Of a DNA stretch of 6,509 nucleotides, positions 6,094 to 6,509 are shown piece after piece. Both the position numbers and the translations under genes were made by a program. The notes under the pieces were generated by a model. It did not search any database. It was not told the origin of the DNA and was given only the letters and a program-made list of their open reading frames with translations. Source of the stretch: an uncultured Phycisphaerae bacterium (GTDB lineage: Bacteria > Planctomycetota > Phycisphaerae > Sedimentisphaerales > Anaerohalosphaeraceae); contig CALKKA010000091.1 in assembly GCA_937995495.1 (NCBI GenBank), positions 1 to 6,509 on the forward strand. Direction: 5' to 3'. Positions within the stretch are counted from its first letter, which is position 1, and each line of letters begins with the position of its first letter.

Positions 6094-6207
6094 TTACAAT
6101 GTCCGCCAGGCGTTTAGCGCAGTGCCGGTCGGGTCGAGATAGCGAGGACGATCATTTTTCGGTTTTCTGGTCGCTTTTCGAGGAAATACTTTTTTCAGAA
6201 TCGTCAT
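6094..6207 (-). CDS. Candidate small basic protein, 37 aa, unknown function
   Basis: I do not recognise this protein. The ORF starts with ATG at 6207 and stops with TAA at 6094-6096. An in-frame TGA lies two codons upstream, so it cannot be longer. It encodes 37 residues with 5 Lys, 5 Arg and 2 Asp (net charge about +8). The N-terminal half is basic (begins MTILKKVFPRKATRK) and the C-terminal half less so (RYLDPTGTALNAWRTL). There is no signal peptide or membrane segment. Support for a real gene comes from context: a GGGGGG Shine-Dalgarno-like run 7 bases before the ATG (6215-6220), a near-consensus promoter at 6258-6286, and a hairpin just after the stop. The charge suggests nucleic-acid or ribosome binding, which is inference only. 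An 82-codon frame on the other strand overlaps it but lacks such signals. The transcript could instead be a non-coding RNA. Confidence 0.5.
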   Translation of the reverse strand: MTILKKVFPRKATRKPKNDRPRYLDPTGTALNAWRTL

Positions 6208-6257
6208 TGTTCAGCCCCCCATTGAGCTATGAATTTCCAACTCTCTTAACTGACCGC

Positions 6258-6286
6258 ATTGTACCAAATAAAGACCCTTAAGTCAA
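6258..6286 (-). promoter_or_regulatory. Near-consensus sigma70-type promoter of the small ORF
   Basis: On the minus strand TTGACT (6281-6286, 5 of 6) is followed by exactly 17 bases and TACAAT (6258-6263, 5 of 6). Transcription would start near 6251, giving a leader of about 44 bases before the ATG at 6207. Just upstream of the -35, GGAAATTCAATTCC (6287-6300) is a near-perfect dyad and could be a regulator site. Confidence 0.65.
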
Positions 6287-6407
6287 GGAAATTCAATTCC
6301 ATATGAACGTCTTATAATGTGTTGAACAGGACTTCATGGCGGGTGTTTTCTTGCCTTCGTCCTCCATCAATGAACTCAAACTCTGAAGATTAATTCAATA
6401 ACTACGC

Positions 6408-6435
6408 TTGAAAGATGATGATGCCGGCGTAGAAT
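6408..6435 (+). promoter_or_regulatory. sigma70-type promoter of the gene at the right edge
   Basis: TTGAAA (6408-6413, 5 of 6) is followed by a 16-base spacer and TAGAAT (6430-6435, 5 of 6). The start site would be near 6442, 33 bases before the ATG at 6475. A perfect 6-bp inverted repeat, CTACGC (6402-6407) and GCGTAG (6427-6432), begins right against the -35 and ends inside the -10, so it could be an operator. Confidence 0.6.
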
Positions 6436-6474
6436 AGGATCATTGTTTCAGGGCGAATCTACCCAGGAGTTTCG

Positions 6475-6509
6475 ATGGAAAAAGGACTGCAGTACTTAAA
6501 CGATTTGAC
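6475..6509 (+). CDS. Start of an unidentified gene (continues past the window)
   Basis: ATG at 6475 opens a frame that stays open to the window end, reading MEKGLQYLNDL and part of a next codon. AGGAG at 6465-6469 lies 5 bases before the ATG, and a good promoter sits at 6408-6435, so this is very probably a genuine gene start. Eleven residues are too few to name a family. Confidence 0.75.
   Translation, partial: MEKGLQYLNDL

Noticed and set aside
6088..6117. 9-codon plus-strand ORF (MTLQCPPGV) after GGAAAGGGAG
   Set aside because: The good Shine-Dalgarno-like string is the arm of the hairpin at 6044-6082; no promoter or downstream gene that a leader peptide would control is seen.
6033..6281. 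82-codon plus-strand ORF over the intergenic region
   Set aside because: No Shine-Dalgarno or promoter upstream, no recognisable domain, runs through a strong minus-strand promoter, and lies antisense to the better-supported 37-codon ORF.
6292..6318. Perfect TATAAT on the plus strand at 6313-6318
   Set aside because: No acceptable -35 at 16-18 bases upstream (best is TTCAAT with 15), and no ORF follows closely.
6310..6370. 24-codon minus-strand ORF starting MEDEGKK
   Set aside because: No Shine-Dalgarno before its ATG and no promoter assignable; likely chance.

Overview
The window holds four clear protein genes, a probable fifth very small gene, and the first codons of a sixth. In order they are the 3' part of chorismate synthase (aroC, +), a large secretin-family outer-membrane protein (-), tsaB (+), a [4Fe-4S]-type APS reductase (cysH, -), a candidate 37-codon basic-protein gene (-), and an unidentified gene starting 35 bases before the window end (+). 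I saw no tRNA, rRNA, CRISPR array, insertion sequence or phage gene.

The organism is a Gram-negative-type (diderm) bacterium, because it has a secretin with a signal peptide. My best guess is Planctomycetota, perhaps the Phycisphaerae/Sedimentisphaerales side. That rests on the secretin's architecture (long Gln-rich helical N-terminal half, STN/N0-like domain, Gly-rich linker, C-terminal secretin domain) and on the genes being scattered as single units. It is inference from protein style, not from a database match.

Layout: aroC (1-752) and the secretin gene (845-4015) converge on a strong hairpin at 791-827 that can terminate in both directions. The secretin gene and tsaB (4234-4947) diverge from a 218-base AT-rich spacer with a good promoter for the secretin and a weak candidate for tsaB. 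tsaB and cysH (5038-5766) converge with 90 bases between them and no classical terminator. Upstream of cysH is a good sigma70-type promoter whose spacer and -10 box are covered by three abutting palindromes. The remaining 743 bases have no long credible gene. On the minus strand they do hold a near-consensus promoter, a 37-codon ORF and a downstream hairpin, which together look like a small independent transcription unit. A promoter and a good ribosome binding site then lead into the gene at the right edge.

The genes do not form one pathway. aroC (aromatic amino acid precursor), tsaB (tRNA t6A modification) and cysH (sulfate assimilation) are housekeeping or assimilatory genes, each apparently transcribed alone. 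The secretin is an orphan here, with no other type II secretion or type IV pilus gene in view. The points most worth a second look are the small basic ORF, the secretin's Gly-rich tract with its 26-bp direct repeat, the cysH promoter dyads, and an unplaced segment in aroC.
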